Assembly: GCF_900188445.1 (NCBI RefSeq)
Contig: NZ_FZOR01000004.1
Span: forward strand, 124,001-188,000
Origin: Actinomadura meyerae
Lineage (GTDB): Bacteria > Actinomycetota > Actinomycetes > Streptosporangiales > Streptosporangiaceae
DNA length: 64,000 nucleotides
Reading direction: 5' to 3'
Shown here: piece by piece, positions 53,618 through 64,000 of the stretch
Layout: every line of letters starts with the position of its first letter
Numbering within the stretch: the first letter of the stretch is position 1
The notes under the pieces: generated by a model
What the model was told of the DNA's origin: nothing
The model's input: the letters and a program-made list of their open reading frames with translations, nothing else
The model's database searches: none
Program-made: the position numbers and the translations under genes

Positions 53618-54408
53618 GCGTCCAGGCCATGCGGTGGGCGGTCGCCGACGGGTGGACGCTGACCGGCCGCGCACTCGCCCACTGGCGGCGGCAGCCCGGC
53701 CAGATCGCCATGGGGCTGCTGTTCCCCGTGATGGTCGTGCTGATGATGGGCTACCTGTTCGGCGGCCAGATGGACGTCCCCGGCGGCGGCAGCTACCGCG
53801 CGTTCATCGTCCCCGGCATGTTCGCCCTGACCATGGCGTTCGGCGTCGAGGAGACGTTCGTGCGGGTCGCCGGCGACGCGGCCAAGGGGGTGACCGACCG
53901 GTTCCGCGCCATGCCGATGTCGCCGTCCGCCGCCGTGGTCGGCCGCGCCACCGCCGACATGATCCACTCGGTGGCGGCGCTGGCCGTGATGGCGGCGTGC
54001 GGCGTGCTGATCGGCTGGCGCGTCGAGGACGGCGCCGTCGCCGCCCTCGCCGGGTTCGGGCTGCTGCTGCTCCTGCGGTTCTCGCTGATCTGGCTCGGCG
54101 TCTACCTCGGCCTGTCCGCCAAGGGGCCGGAGTCGGTGGCGGCCGTGCAGATCCTGGTGTGGCCCATCGGGTTCCTGTCCAGCGCGCTCGTCGCGCCGGA
54201 CACCATGCCCGGCTGGCTCGGCGCCATCGCCGAGTGGAATCCGATGTCGGCGACCGTCACCGCCTGCCGGGAGCTGTTCGGCTCACCCGTCACCGGCGAC
54301 TCGTGGGCGGCGCGGCACAGCCTGCTCATGGCGCTGGTGTGGCCGCTGGTGATCGCGGCGGTGTTCGCCCCGCTGTCGGTGCGCCGCTACCGCTCCATGG
54401 GCCGCTAG
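53614..54408 (+). CDS. ABC-2 type permease (DrrB-like)
   Basis: A 264-residue membrane protein with six hydrophobic helices and the ABC-2 family phrase GMFALTMAFGVEETFVRVAGDA, then KGVTDRFRAMPMSPSAAVVG. It is the membrane half of the exporter with the ATPase just upstream (ATGA overlap). Its stop overlaps the end of the convergent minus-strand gene by 4 bp. Confidence 0.91.
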   Translation: MSVQAMRWAVADGWTLTGRALAHWRRQPGQIAMGLLFPVMVVLMMGYLFGGQMDVPGGGSYRAFIVPGMFALTMAFGVEETFVRVAGDAAKGVTDRFRAMPMSPSAAVVGRATADMIHSVAALAVMAACGVLIGWRVEDGAVAALAGFGLLLLLRFSLIWLGVYLGLSAKGPESVAAVQILVWPIGFLSSALVAPDTMPGWLGAIAEWNPMSATVTACRELFGSPVTGDSWAARHSLLMALVWPLVIAAVFAPLSVRRYRSMGR

Positions 54409-55145
54409 GGCAGCACCGACACCCGGTGCCGCGCCAGCGGAAGCGCCGGATAGCACTCCTCGGGAAAGCGCTCCGTGCTGCGTGCCGTGCCGGGGGACGA
54501 CCCCCCAACCGCGATGTCCAACGCAGCGCGGAGCCGCTTACCGGCCTCAGCGGCCTCGTAAGGCTGGACGACGCACAGTTCGGCCTGCATCGCCTGCCGC
54601 GCCGCGCCCATCAGCGCCGGGACGTCCCCGACGATCACGACCTCGGTGGGCGCGCCGCCGTAGGACAGCCGGACGGCCACGGCGTGCATCCCGGCGGTGC
54701 CGGCGCCCTCGTAGCGGAACTCGCAGACCAGGCGGTCGCCGTCCAGCGGCCCCTCCTGGATCAGCCACGCCTGGCCCGGCACCACCGCGCCCAGCGACTT
54801 CTCCCAGGGCGCGGCCGGGACGGCGCCGAGCGCGCCCGCCGCGCGGCCCGCCGCCCTGCGCCCCTCCGCCGGCCCGATCGCGGCGATCGCGGCCAGGAAC
54901 GCCCGCGCGCCCGGCGTCGCCGCCGCCCGCAGGCAGCCGATCAGGTCGCCGAGCGCGGCCAGCCGCCCCTGCGCGTGCGGGGCCGCGGCCTCCAGCGCGC
55001 CGAGCTGCGCCGACGCCCACACCTCCGCCTGCAGCGGGCCGGGCAGCGCCGGCAGGGCGTCCGCCTCCCGGACGTAGGCCGCGTACACGTCGCGGAGCCC
55101 CGGCAGCATCAGCTCGGGGCCTGTCGAAGACCGGCTCGCACTCAC
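54405..55145 (-). CDS. hypothetical protein, alpha/beta
   Basis: A 246-residue soluble protein that I do not recognise. The N-terminal half is helical and Ala-rich (YAAYVREADALPALPGPL, LGDLIGCLRAAATPGARAFL); the C-terminal half has alternating strands (GDRLVCEFRYEGAGTAGMH, VAVRLSYGGAPTEVVIVGDV, EAGKRLRAALDIAVGG). The start is GTG 55145, with an ATG at 55109 as an alternative. No enzyme motif is seen. It is convergent with the DrrB gene. A GGGGGACGACCCCC element lies inside its 3' end. Confidence 0.6.
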   Translation of the reverse strand: MSASRSSTGPELMLPGLRDVYAAYVREADALPALPGPLQAEVWASAQLGALEAAAPHAQGRLAALGDLIGCLRAAATPGARAFLAAIAAIGPAEGRRAAGRAAGALGAVPAAPWEKSLGAVVPGQAWLIQEGPLDGDRLVCEFRYEGAGTAGMHAVAVRLSYGGAPTEVVIVGDVPALMGAARQAMQAELCVVQPYEAAEAGKRLRAALDIAVGGSSPGTARSTERFPEECYPALPLARHRVSVLP

Positions 55146-55207
55146 CCCGCCAGCCTATGAGACGCGGGGGAGCGGCCCGTCCCCGCCGCCCTCCGGCCGC
55201 CGCGGCC

Positions 55208-55930
55208 CTACGCGGGGAGGGTCAGCAGCGTGCGCCCGCCGCCGATCGTGCGGACCTCGAACCGGCTGATCTCCTCGGGCCGCAGCGCCGTGCCGCCCTG
55301 GAGCGCCAGCCGCGGCTGGGGCGACCCGGGCAGCCCGTAGCCCTTGTCGGGGACCGACCAGCCGACGACCGTGTGCCTCTCGCCGCGCCGGTCCACCGCG
55401 ACCAGTTCGCATTCCAGCGGGCCGCGGACCTTGGAGAGCTCCATCGCGATCCGGCTGCCCCACGCCTTCTGCTGCATGGCGACCGTCCCGGTGACGCCCG
55501 TGCCCGCGTCGCTGGCCGACACCTTGTGCCCGTCGCGCAGCAGAGCGGCCGTCCCGTCGTCCTGCGGCGCAGCGGCCGGTTCGCGGTCGGCGCCGAGCGT
55601 GAACCCGGTACCGAGCGCCCCGCCGAGCAGCACCACCCCGGCGGCGGCCGCCGCCAGCGCGCGCGCCGCCCGGTGCCTGCGCTGCCGCGCGTTCCGGTGC
55701 CGCAGCAGGTCGGCCACCACCGCGGGCTCCGGCGGGACGGGCGGCGCGCCCGGCGGCTCGGCGATCGGGCCGATGCCGTCCAGCGTCCGCGCGACCCCGC
55801 GCAGCGTCCCGAGCTCCTCGTGGCACGACGCGCAGGACGCCAGGTGCGCCTCGAACGCGCGGCGGTCCGGCTCCTCCAGCAGGCCGAGGGCGTAGGCGCC
55901 GACGTCGATGTGCAGCATGTCCGCGGTCAA
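55208..55930 (-). CDS. anti-sigma factor with zinc finger (RskA-like)
   Basis: About 240 residues. It begins at the TTG at 55930, which overlaps the sigma stop (TTGA); ATG 55918 is the alternative. The zinc-finger part (GAYALGLLEEPDRRAFEAHL followed by ASCASC) has the H-x3-C-x2-C of ZAS anti-sigma factors. A membrane helix follows (AARALAAAAAGVVLLGGAL), and outside it is a beta-rich domain (RLALQGGTALRPEEISRFEV) of RskA type. It binds the sigma factor encoded just upstream at the membrane. Confidence 0.87.
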   Translation of the reverse strand: MTADMLHIDVGAYALGLLEEPDRRAFEAHLASCASCHEELGTLRGVARTLDGIGPIAEPPGAPPVPPEPAVVADLLRHRNARQRRHRAARALAAAAAGVVLLGGALGTGFTLGADREPAAAPQDDGTAALLRDGHKVSASDAGTGVTGTVAMQQKAWGSRIAMELSKVRGPLECELVAVDRRGERHTVVGWSVPDKGYGLPGSPQPRLALQGGTALRPEEISRFEVRTIGGGRTLLTLPA

Positions 55931-56523
55931 GGCGTCACGCCCCTCTCCTCCAGTGCGACGCGAAGCGCCCTGAGCGCGTAGTAGACCCGGGACTTCACCG
56001 TGCCCACGGGGATGCCGAGATGCTTGGCGGCCTCGTTGACCGACCGGTCCCGGAAGAAGGTCTCGTTGAGGACCTCGCGGTGGGCGGGGGACAGCGCGAG
56101 GAGGGCCTCGGACACGACGACGGAGCGCAGCAGATCCTCCAACCCGTCGGGCACGCGCATGTTCTCCAGCGGGCCCTCGCCCGCCTCCTGCGGCCGTGCG
56201 TTCTTGCGGCGCTGGTCGTCGATGACGATCCGGCGTGCGACGGTCGCCAGCCACGGCAGCAGCGAGGCCGCGTTCTCGTCGAGCTGGTGCGCGCTGCGCC
56301 ACGCGCGGATCATGGTCTCCTGCACGACGTCCTCGGCCCAGTGCCGGTCGCCGCCGGTCAGGCGCAGCACGAACGACAGCAGCGGGCGCCCGTAGACGCG
56401 GTACAGCTCGGTCACGATCACCTGGTCGTCCACGCCGCCGGCGGGCTGCGGGCCGCGGAACCAGCTCCAGGGTCCGGGCGGGCGTTCGCGGGTGGCCGAG
56501 GCGGCCGGCGATCTGTGGGCCAT
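55927..56523 (-). CDS. ECF sigma factor (SigK/SigL-like)
   Basis: A 198-residue sigma factor. Region 2 is FVLRLTGGDRHWAEDVVQET followed by MIRAWRS; region 4 is LSPAHREVLNETFFRDRSVN followed by EAAKHLGIPVGTVKSRVYY. An N-terminal ~30-residue extension is Pro/Trp-rich. It is coupled to an RskA-like anti-sigma factor, the usual arrangement for envelope-stress ECF systems. The target regulon is unknown. Confidence 0.92.
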   Translation of the reverse strand: MAHRSPAASATRERPPGPWSWFRGPQPAGGVDDQVIVTELYRVYGRPLLSFVLRLTGGDRHWAEDVVQETMIRAWRSAHQLDENAASLLPWLATVARRIVIDDQRRKNARPQEAGEGPLENMRVPDGLEDLLRSVVVSEALLALSPAHREVLNETFFRDRSVNEAAKHLGIPVGTVKSRVYYALRALRVALEERGVTP

Positions 56524-56843
56524 CGGGGTCTCCGGACGGGTGCGGGGGCGGACGGCGCGGTGACCATGCGTCGGGTGTCACGTCGGGAGGCAGTACGCGA
56601 CCCCGGCGCCGCCCGGTTCAACCTGGGTCCGGTTCGCCCCGGATTTTCCGGGACGTCCCTTACTTGTTCGCGAGGTTCTCCTTACCTTTTGGGGCCGACG
56701 ATCACCGTGGTGCGTCCAAGCGGGCGTACGGGACGGCGACATGATCCGGCCGCCGGACGGGGGCAACGCTCACTCCACATTTGGAGCGAATGCGGGCATC
56801 GGGCCCATTTGCCCACACGAGACCGAGGGGCGGGATCGGCACA
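56524..56843. other. divergent intergenic region
   Basis: About 320 bp between the sigma operon and the cyclase-like gene. It probably carries the autoregulated sigma promoter; a GGTCCGG / GGTTCGCC stretch around 56625-56640 may be part of it, but no confident -35/-10 pair is identified. No gene. Confidence 0.4.
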
Positions 56844-57545
56844 GTGGAAGGAAACGGGGACGCACAGCTCAGCTACCGCCTGCTGGTGGCGGTGGACATC
56901 CAGGGATACAGCCGGCGCGACGCGCGCGAGCAGCTGCGCGCGCAGCGCGAGCTGTCGGACGCGCTCGACCGCGCCGCGCGCGGCGTCGGCCTCGACCGCG
57001 CCCGCTGGCACAAGCAGGTCGGCGGGGACGGCGAGCTCGCCGTGCTGCCGGAGGGGACCGACCCCGCGCCGGTGGCCGGCGACTTCGTCATCCTGCTGGA
57101 CGAGGCGCTGCGCGAGGCCAACGACGGCGACGCCGCGGGCCGGTTCCGGCTGCGGGTGCGGCTGGCCCTGCACCACGGCACGCTGACCGCCGGGCCGTTC
57201 GGGCCCGCCGGCGACGCGCCCATCACCGTCCAGCGGCTGCTGGACGCGACGCCGCTGCGCCGGCTGCTGTCCGGCGACACCGGCCGCGACCTGGCCTACG
57301 TCGTGTCGGACTCGCTGTTCGAGGACGTCGTCCGCACCGGGTTCTGCGCGCTGCCGCCGCACGAGTTCCAGGCGGTCAAGGTGGCGGCGAAGGGCGCGAC
57401 GTTCCGCGGCCACATCCACACCGGCCGCGCCGCCGGCCGGGCCGCCGGCGACGCGGGCGCGCGGGGCGGGCCGGCCTCCCGGCCCGCCCCCGGCGCGCCC
57501 GGCGACGCCCGCATCCTGACGCTGCCCCAACTCGCCGCCAGGTGA
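56844..57545 (+). CDS. nucleotidyl-cyclase-fold-like hypothetical protein
   Basis: About 233 residues from the GTG at 56844. The N terminus YRLLVAVDIQGYSRR and later WHKQVGGDGELAVLPEG look like the first metal-binding strand and GDG hairpin of class III nucleotidyl cyclases. This actinomycete-specific family is recognisable by the VDIxGYSxR and GDGEL motifs. Only one of the two metal Asp positions is clear, so catalysis is doubtful. The last ~50 residues are low complexity. The function is unknown. Confidence 0.65.
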   Translation: MEGNGDAQLSYRLLVAVDIQGYSRRDAREQLRAQRELSDALDRAARGVGLDRARWHKQVGGDGELAVLPEGTDPAPVAGDFVILLDEALREANDGDAAGRFRLRVRLALHHGTLTAGPFGPAGDAPITVQRLLDATPLRRLLSGDTGRDLAYVVSDSLFEDVVRTGFCALPPHEFQAVKVAAKGATFRGHIHTGRAAGRAAGDAGARGGPASRPAPGAPGDARILTLPQLAAR

Positions 57546-57618
57546 TCAGGGGAGTGGGGAAGGGAACGGGGCGGCCGGGGGTTGACCCCGGAAACGGATC
57601 ACATCCAGGAGGCGGACG

Positions 57619-58044
57619 ATGGCGGACGAAGCGGCGCTGGTGAAACTGCTCAAGGGACGCGACCTCGGCGTGCTGGCCACGCTGAAGCGCGACGGGCGGC
57701 CGCAGCTGTCCAATGTCAACTACCACTTCGACGAGGCCCGCCGGCTCGTCCGCGTGTCGGTCACCGCCGACCGCGCCAAGGCCCGCAACCTGGCCCGCGA
57801 CCCGCGCGCCAGCCTGCACGTCAGCGCCCCCGACGGCTGGTCCTGGGCCGTCGCCGAGGGCACCGCCGAGCTGTCCGCCGTCGCCGCCGACCGGCACGAC
57901 GCGGCGGTCGAGGAGCTCATCGAGGTGTACCGCGCCATCCGCGGGGAGGAGCACCCCGACTGGGACGACTACCGGCGCGCCATGGTCGAGGACGGCCGGC
58001 TCGTCGTCCGCCTCCACGTCGAACGGCTGTACGGGCAGGCCTGA
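57619..58044 (+). CDS. PPOX-class F420-dependent enzyme
   Basis: A 141-residue split-barrel protein. It starts with LVKLLKGRDLGVLATLKRDG followed by RPQLSNVNYHFD, the signature of the Rv1155-like F420-dependent group (TIGR03618-like). SWAVAEGTAELSAV and EEHPDWDDYRRAM follow in family order. GGAGG lies 7 bp upstream of the ATG. It binds F420 and probably reduces small substrates. It is a second PPOX gene besides the one at 25561, only distantly alike. Confidence 0.9.
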   Translation: MADEAALVKLLKGRDLGVLATLKRDGRPQLSNVNYHFDEARRLVRVSVTADRAKARNLARDPRASLHVSAPDGWSWAVAEGTAELSAVAADRHDAAVEELIEVYRAIRGEEHPDWDDYRRAMVEDGRLVVRLHVERLYGQA

Positions 58045-58161
58045 CTCCGGGGCCCGGCCGGCCGAGCCCGGCCGGTCGGGCCTGACCGGTCGGGGACAGG
58101 GCCCGGGAGCACGACGGGGACGGCCTTGTGCGGCCGGAGCGCGGGTGGCTACGGTGCGGGG

Positions 58162-58608
58162 ATGATCCAGGCCACCGCCACCACCAGCGCCGCGCCCGAA
58201 GAGGTGTTCCGGCACCTGGCCGTCCCCGAGGCGTGGGGCGCCTGGGGGAGGTTCCCCACCCCCGCCAAGCAGACGCGCAAGGGCGACACCACCACCTACG
58301 GCGTCGGGGCGGTCAAGAAGATCTGGCCCGTCAGCGAGCAGACCGTCGCCTACGAGCCGTACTCGCACTTCGCCTACGTCGCGCTGTCCGGGCTTCCGGT
58401 CCGCCGGTACCGCTCCGACATCCACCTGGAGGCCCGCGACGGCGGCACCGCCATCCGCTGGGAGGCGGTGTTCGAGCCGCTCATCCCCGGTACCGGCGCG
58501 CTGATCGCGCCGGCGCTGCGGCTGATGCTGAAGACGTTCACCCGCCGGCTGCCCGCGCACCTGGAGCACTGCCCGGACGGCTGCCCCGCCCGCCGCGCCG
58601 CCATCTGA
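58162..58608 (+). CDS. SRPBCC (START-like) ligand-binding protein
   Basis: A 148-residue helix-grip protein of the polyketide cyclase/START type: IQATATTSAAPEEVFRHLA, then AVKKIWPVSEQTVAYEPYSH, then TAIRWEAVFEPLIPGTG and a long C-terminal helix (LRLMLKTFTRRLPAHLE). It binds a hydrophobic ligand; catalysis cannot be judged. The ATG at 58162 matches the beginning of the fold. Confidence 0.85.
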   Translation: MIQATATTSAAPEEVFRHLAVPEAWGAWGRFPTPAKQTRKGDTTTYGVGAVKKIWPVSEQTVAYEPYSHFAYVALSGLPVRRYRSDIHLEARDGGTAIRWEAVFEPLIPGTGALIAPALRLMLKTFTRRLPAHLEHCPDGCPARRAAI

Positions 58609-58704
58609 CCGGGCGGCGGTCCCGCCGCGCCGCGAGCCGGGCCCGGACCGCGACGTGAAGGGCCGGAGACCGCGCGACCCCCCGCGCGGCCTCCGGCGAA
58701 AAAG

Positions 58705-58744
58705 GTGCAGGCCGAGAGCACCCCGCAGTTCCCTCGGCCTGCAC
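58705..58744 (-). terminator. intrinsic terminator of the GMC oxidoreductase gene
   Basis: Perfect 12-bp arms at 58705-58716 and 58733-58744. On the minus strand the hairpin is followed by CTTTTTCG, so this is a classical stem plus T-run, 27 bp after the GMC stop. It is the clearest intrinsic terminator in the window. Confidence 0.85.
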
Positions 58745-58770
58745 GAACCTGGCCCCCCTGACGGATCCGG

Positions 58771-61206
<2,436 letters not shown>

Positions 61207-61253
61207 TTCAGCGCTGCCGCTTCTGGGGGACGACCCCCAGACCCCCGAACCGG

Positions 61254-61309
61254 GGGCTGAGCGATGACCTCCGCTCCGCTGGCGCTCCGCTCCGCTCATC
61301 GCTCAGCCC
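61254..61309. terminator. 14-bp inverted repeat between the hydrolase and GMC genes
   Basis: Arms 61254-61267 and 61296-61309 pair perfectly across a 28-base spacer made of repeated CCGCTC/GCTCCG words. The right arm includes the hydrolase stop codon. It could attenuate read-through from hydrolase into GMC; no T-run is present. Confidence 0.5.
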
Positions 61310-62397
61310 GCTTTCCGCTTCAGGAAGTCCACGACCTGCGGGAACACCTCGGTGTCCGAGGCGGCGCCCATGAACGGGTCCTGGTGGCCGTAGCCGGGCA
61401 GGACGGCCAGTTCGTGCAGGCCGGGCGTGATCTTCTCGAGCGTCCGGTGGCAGACGATGTTGGAGTCGGTGAACACGTGGTTGCGGTCTCCGGTGAGGAA
61501 CAGGATCGGCGTCGTGACCGTGTCGGCGCGCGACAGGTAGTCGTCCGGCAGGGCGGCGAGGCGCGGGTCGCGCGGGCGGTGCTTGATCGCCCGGCCGGCC
61601 TTCACCATCGCGTGCAGGTGCCGGTAGTAGTTGACGTTGCAGGCCCCGAACAGGTCGGGGAGCCGGCCGTGCGTGACCGGCGACATCTTCTCGTGCGTGT
61701 AGATCGGCTTGCCGCCGCCCCACATGAAGCTGAGCATGTGGCAGGCCGGCTCGTCGCAGTCGCGGTGGAAGGGCGCGACGGCCTTGGCGAGCATCCAGCC
61801 GCGCGTGAGCACTGGAGCGTGCCCGTACCTGGGGTCCAGGTGGGAGGGCCCGAGCACGTACTCCATCAGGGCCGGGCCGTAGCCGAGCTTGACCTTCGAC
61901 CACCACGGGGTGCGCGGCGTGAGCGAGACGCTGTTGCAGACCAGGCTCGTGACGCCGGTGACGGTGCCGGCGAACAGCGCCATCGAGAACGAGATCGCGC
62001 CCACGCAGTGGGAGATCACGTGGACCCGGCGGTTCCCGACGTGCCGTCGCAGCTCGGCGAGCGCCGCGGGATGGTCCTCGAGCGCGATGACGTCGAGGTT
62101 GTGGCGCGCGGTCTCGGAGTTGTAGGGGAACCGGCCGCTGATGCGGAAGTCCAGCGCCCACACGTCGCCGAACCCGGCGTCGTGGAGGTGGTTCACCAGG
62201 TTGGTGTGCTCCGGCATGATGTACATGTCGCTGGAGGTCGTCAGCCCGTGCACCAGCAGGACGACGTCGTCGCAGTCGTCCCGGCGGAACCGGGTCAGGT
62301 TCAGGCCGAGGCCGTCGCCCGTCGCGAAGGGATGCACGGACACCTCGGCGTCGGCGACGCCCGCGAGCGTGAAGCGCGCGATCCGCTGCTCGTCCAT
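61303..62397 (-). CDS. alpha/beta hydrolase with Cys in the nucleophile elbow
   Basis: A 364-residue alpha/beta-fold protein. The oxyanion/HG motif is LLVHGLTTSSDMY (H50-G51), the nucleophile elbow reads VISHCVGAIS (C131 instead of Ser in G-x-S-x-G), the acid is in LTGDRNHVF and the catalytic His in PGYGHQDPFM. Proteins with HCxG elbows are found next to or fused with GMC oxidases, so the Cys is characteristic and not a random loss. GGAGGAG lies before the ATG at 62397. It is co-directional with the GMC gene. It is a possible steroid-ester hydrolase or thioester-type enzyme. Confidence 0.85.
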   Translation of the reverse strand: MDEQRIARFTLAGVADAEVSVHPFATGDGLGLNLTRFRRDDCDDVVLLVHGLTTSSDMYIMPEHTNLVNHLHDAGFGDVWALDFRISGRFPYNSETARHNLDVIALEDHPAALAELRRHVGNRRVHVISHCVGAISFSMALFAGTVTGVTSLVCNSVSLTPRTPWWSKVKLGYGPALMEYVLGPSHLDPRYGHAPVLTRGWMLAKAVAPFHRDCDEPACHMLSFMWGGGKPIYTHEKMSPVTHGRLPDLFGACNVNYYRHLHAMVKAGRAIKHRPRDPRLAALPDDYLSRADTVTTPILFLTGDRNHVFTDSNIVCHRTLEKITPGLHELAVLPGYGHQDPFMGAASDTEVFPQVVDFLKRKAG

Positions 62398-62531
62398 GGT
62401 GCTCTCCTCCGCTTTCTGACGCCCCAACCCTGCCAAACGCGGATATCGGCGCGGCATCGTGGAGAACCCGTACTTACGGGTGCGTGCCGACCCGCTGGAC
62501 CTACGGGGCGTACGTGAACTAAGAGTCCGAT

Positions 62532-64000
62532 TTACTCAGAACGGTTCATAGCGGTCGCGACACCGACCCGCGAGGAGACGCCGATCTTGGCGAAGACGCG
62601 GGACAGGTGGGTCTCCACCGTCCGGACGCTCAGGTAGAGCCGCTCGGCGATCTGCTGGTTGCTGAGGCCCTCGGCGACCAGCAGCGCGATCTCGTGCTCG
62701 CGCGGGGACAGCCCGAACGGCAGGTCCCGGCGGCCCTTGCCGCCCTTGGCGGGCGTCCCGCCGCCGGGCACCCGGACGCCGAGCCGGCGCTGCTCGCGGG
62801 CGACCTGCGCCTGCAGCCCCTTCATCCCGCACGACTCGAAGACCTCCGCGGCGGCGCGCAGCCGGTCGCGGGCCCGGGTGCGGTCGCCCGCGGCGGCGTG
62901 CGCGAGCCCGGCGGCCAGCTCGGCGCGGCCCGCCTCCGGCCGCCGCCCGGCCTTGTGCAGCAGGTCGGCGGCCTCCGCGGCCAGCGCGGCGGACGCGGCC
63001 GGGTCGGCCGCGCGCAGCGCGTGCGCGCGGGTCAGCCGGGCCAGCCCGGCGTCGCCGGTCAGCAGCGGGTCGGTGATCGCCTCGGCGATGCCCGCCCAGT
63101 TCGCGGCGTCGGCGGCGTCGGCCTGCGCGGCGCGGACGGACGCCAGCGCCTCCGCGCAGATCAGCAGGGTGCTGAAGTCCAGGCCGAAGGTGCCGTCCCC
63201 GCACGCGGTGATCAGCGCGGTGGCGCCCTCCTCCAGCCGGCCCTCGTTGATGACGGCGAGGGCGCGGGCGACGTGCGCCATGCGCGTCCACCACTCGCCC
63301 GAGCCGGTGTCGTTGGCGACGGCCTCGTCCCCGGCCCGCAGCGCCCGCTCGTGGTCGCCCATCAGCGACGCGGTCAGGCACTGCTGGATCAGGCCGTAGG
63401 CCAGCACCTCCTGCGAGCGCAGGTCGCGGCCGACCGCGGCGGCCTCGTCGGCGACGGCGGCGGCCTCCTCCAGCCGGCCCAGCTGGGTCAGCACCCGCGA
63501 CTGCCCGGCCAGCATGTAGCCGAGCACGAACGTCTGCCCGGTCGTGCGGGTGATCGACACCAGCCGCTCGGCGTGCCGCAGCGCCTCGTCGTACATGCCG
63601 AGGAACGACTCGGCGAACACCAGCCAGGCGAAGCAGTCCAGGCAGTCGGCGAACTCGGTGTCGGACGCGGCGGAGAACAGCTGGTCGGCGGCCCGCGCGT
63701 ACGCCATCGCCTCCGCGATCTCGCCGCGCCCGTAGGCGACCATCGGGCGCATCGCCGCGACCGCCGCCGTGAGGCCGGGACCCCACCCCGGGGCGGTGCT
63801 GGGAATGGTCTCCAGGATGGCGTGCGAGCCGCGGGTGTCGATGCGCTGGATGCGGTCGGCGACGAGCCGGATGCGCAGCAGCACCGCCTCGGGGGTCTGC
63901 CGGTCGGTGATGCGGCGCAGCTCGTCCAGCACCAGGGCGCGGGCCTCGTGGATGCGGCCGAGCTGCCGCTCCATGATCGCGCACATGTGGACGGTGCGGG
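62532..64000 (-). CDS. LuxR-family transcriptional regulator (LAL type), C-terminal part
   Basis: At least 484 residues; the frame is open to the window end and the N terminus lies outside. The C-terminal HTH is diagnostic: LSPREHEIALLVAEGLSNQQ followed by IAERLYLSVRTVETHLSRVFAK. Upstream are TPR-like helical repeats (MLAGQSRVLTQLGRLEEAAA, GLIQQCLTASLMGDHERALR). A MalT-like large ATP-binding regulator with the AAA domain beyond the edge is likely. An ATG at 63986 cannot be the true start if so. It lies 134 bp upstream of the hydrolase on the same strand and may control hydrolase and GMC genes. Confidence 0.85.
   Translation of the reverse strand, partial: RTVHMCAIMERQLGRIHEARALVLDELRRITDRQTPEAVLLRIRLVADRIQRIDTRGSHAILETIPSTAPGWGPGLTAAVAAMRPMVAYGRGEIAEAMAYARAADQLFSAASDTEFADCLDCFAWLVFAESFLGMYDEALRHAERLVSITRTTGQTFVLGYMLAGQSRVLTQLGRLEEAAAVADEAAAVGRDLRSQEVLAYGLIQQCLTASLMGDHERALRAGDEAVANDTGSGEWWTRMAHVARALAVINEGRLEEGATALITACGDGTFGLDFSTLLICAEALASVRAAQADAADAANWAGIAEAITDPLLTGDAGLARLTRAHALRAADPAASAALAAEAADLLHKAGRRPEAGRAELAAGLAHAAAGDRTRARDRLRAAAEVFESCGMKGLQAQVAREQRRLGVRVPGGGTPAKGGKGRRDLPFGLSPREHEIALLVAEGLSNQQIAERLYLSVRTVETHLSRVFAKIGVSSRVGVATAMNRSE

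Overview
This 64-kb window is chromosomal DNA from a high-GC, secondary-metabolite-producing actinomycete. Very GC-rich third positions, many GTG/TTG starts, ATGA-type coupled stop/start junctions, a SARP-type regulator, snapalysin, DrrAB-type transporters and F420-type PPOX proteins all fit. An Actinomadura/Thermomonosporaceae-like host is my best guess, but it is inference and not proven by any marker gene. I see no rRNA, tRNA, CRISPR array, integrase or complete insertion sequence.

Layout. (1) 1-6375, minus strand: a prenyl-indole cluster with a large SARP/NB-ARC regulator, a DMATS-type aromatic prenyltransferase, a tryptophanase-like lyase and a SAM methyltransferase, the last three joined by short overlaps. 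The methyltransferase carries a one-base frameshift and runs off the window. (2) 6576-12197: an N6-adenine DNA methylase fused to a specificity-like region, a Ser/Thr kinase with TPRs and a convergent UvrD-type helicase with a RelE-like N terminus; this is a candidate anti-phage island. (3) 12200-18500: accessory DNA with a gene remnant, a large repeat-rich acidic protein coupled to two small paralogues, an oxidoreductase, and two divergent Cys-motif proteins of unknown function. (4) 18675-24854: secreted and envelope genes: snapalysin, an ECF sigma factor fused through a membrane segment to an extracellular CAP domain, a stand-alone CAP protein, and an Excalibur lipoprotein. (5) 25058-26899: small stress and housekeeping genes. 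(6) 27343-35240: the most striking unit, a 1,971-residue P-loop ATPase translationally coupled to a 661-residue beta-CASP metallo-beta-lactamase nuclease with an intact active site. (7) 35441-49012: esterase, an autoregulated TetR with an amidohydrolase, flippase-like protein, a CqsA-like alpha-hydroxyketone synthase, MpaB-like oxygenase, thiolase, threonine aldolase, GAF regulator, phosphatase and membrane proteins. (8) 49300-64000: HrpB helicase, TetR-DrrAB, ECF sigma/anti-sigma, PPOX, SRPBCC, then a steroid-oxidase-like GMC enzyme, a hydrolase with Cys in the nucleophile position, and the C-terminal part of a LuxR regulator.

How they may work together. In the first cluster the lyase and prenyltransferase would provide prenylated indole or tryptophan and the methyltransferase would modify it, under the SARP regulator. 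The methylase-kinase-helicase set and the ATPase-nuclease pair look like two separate conflict or nucleic-acid-surveillance systems; neither matches a complete named system that I know. The terminal LuxR, hydrolase and GMC genes are co-directional and plausibly act on a steroid- or terpenoid-like alcohol or ester.
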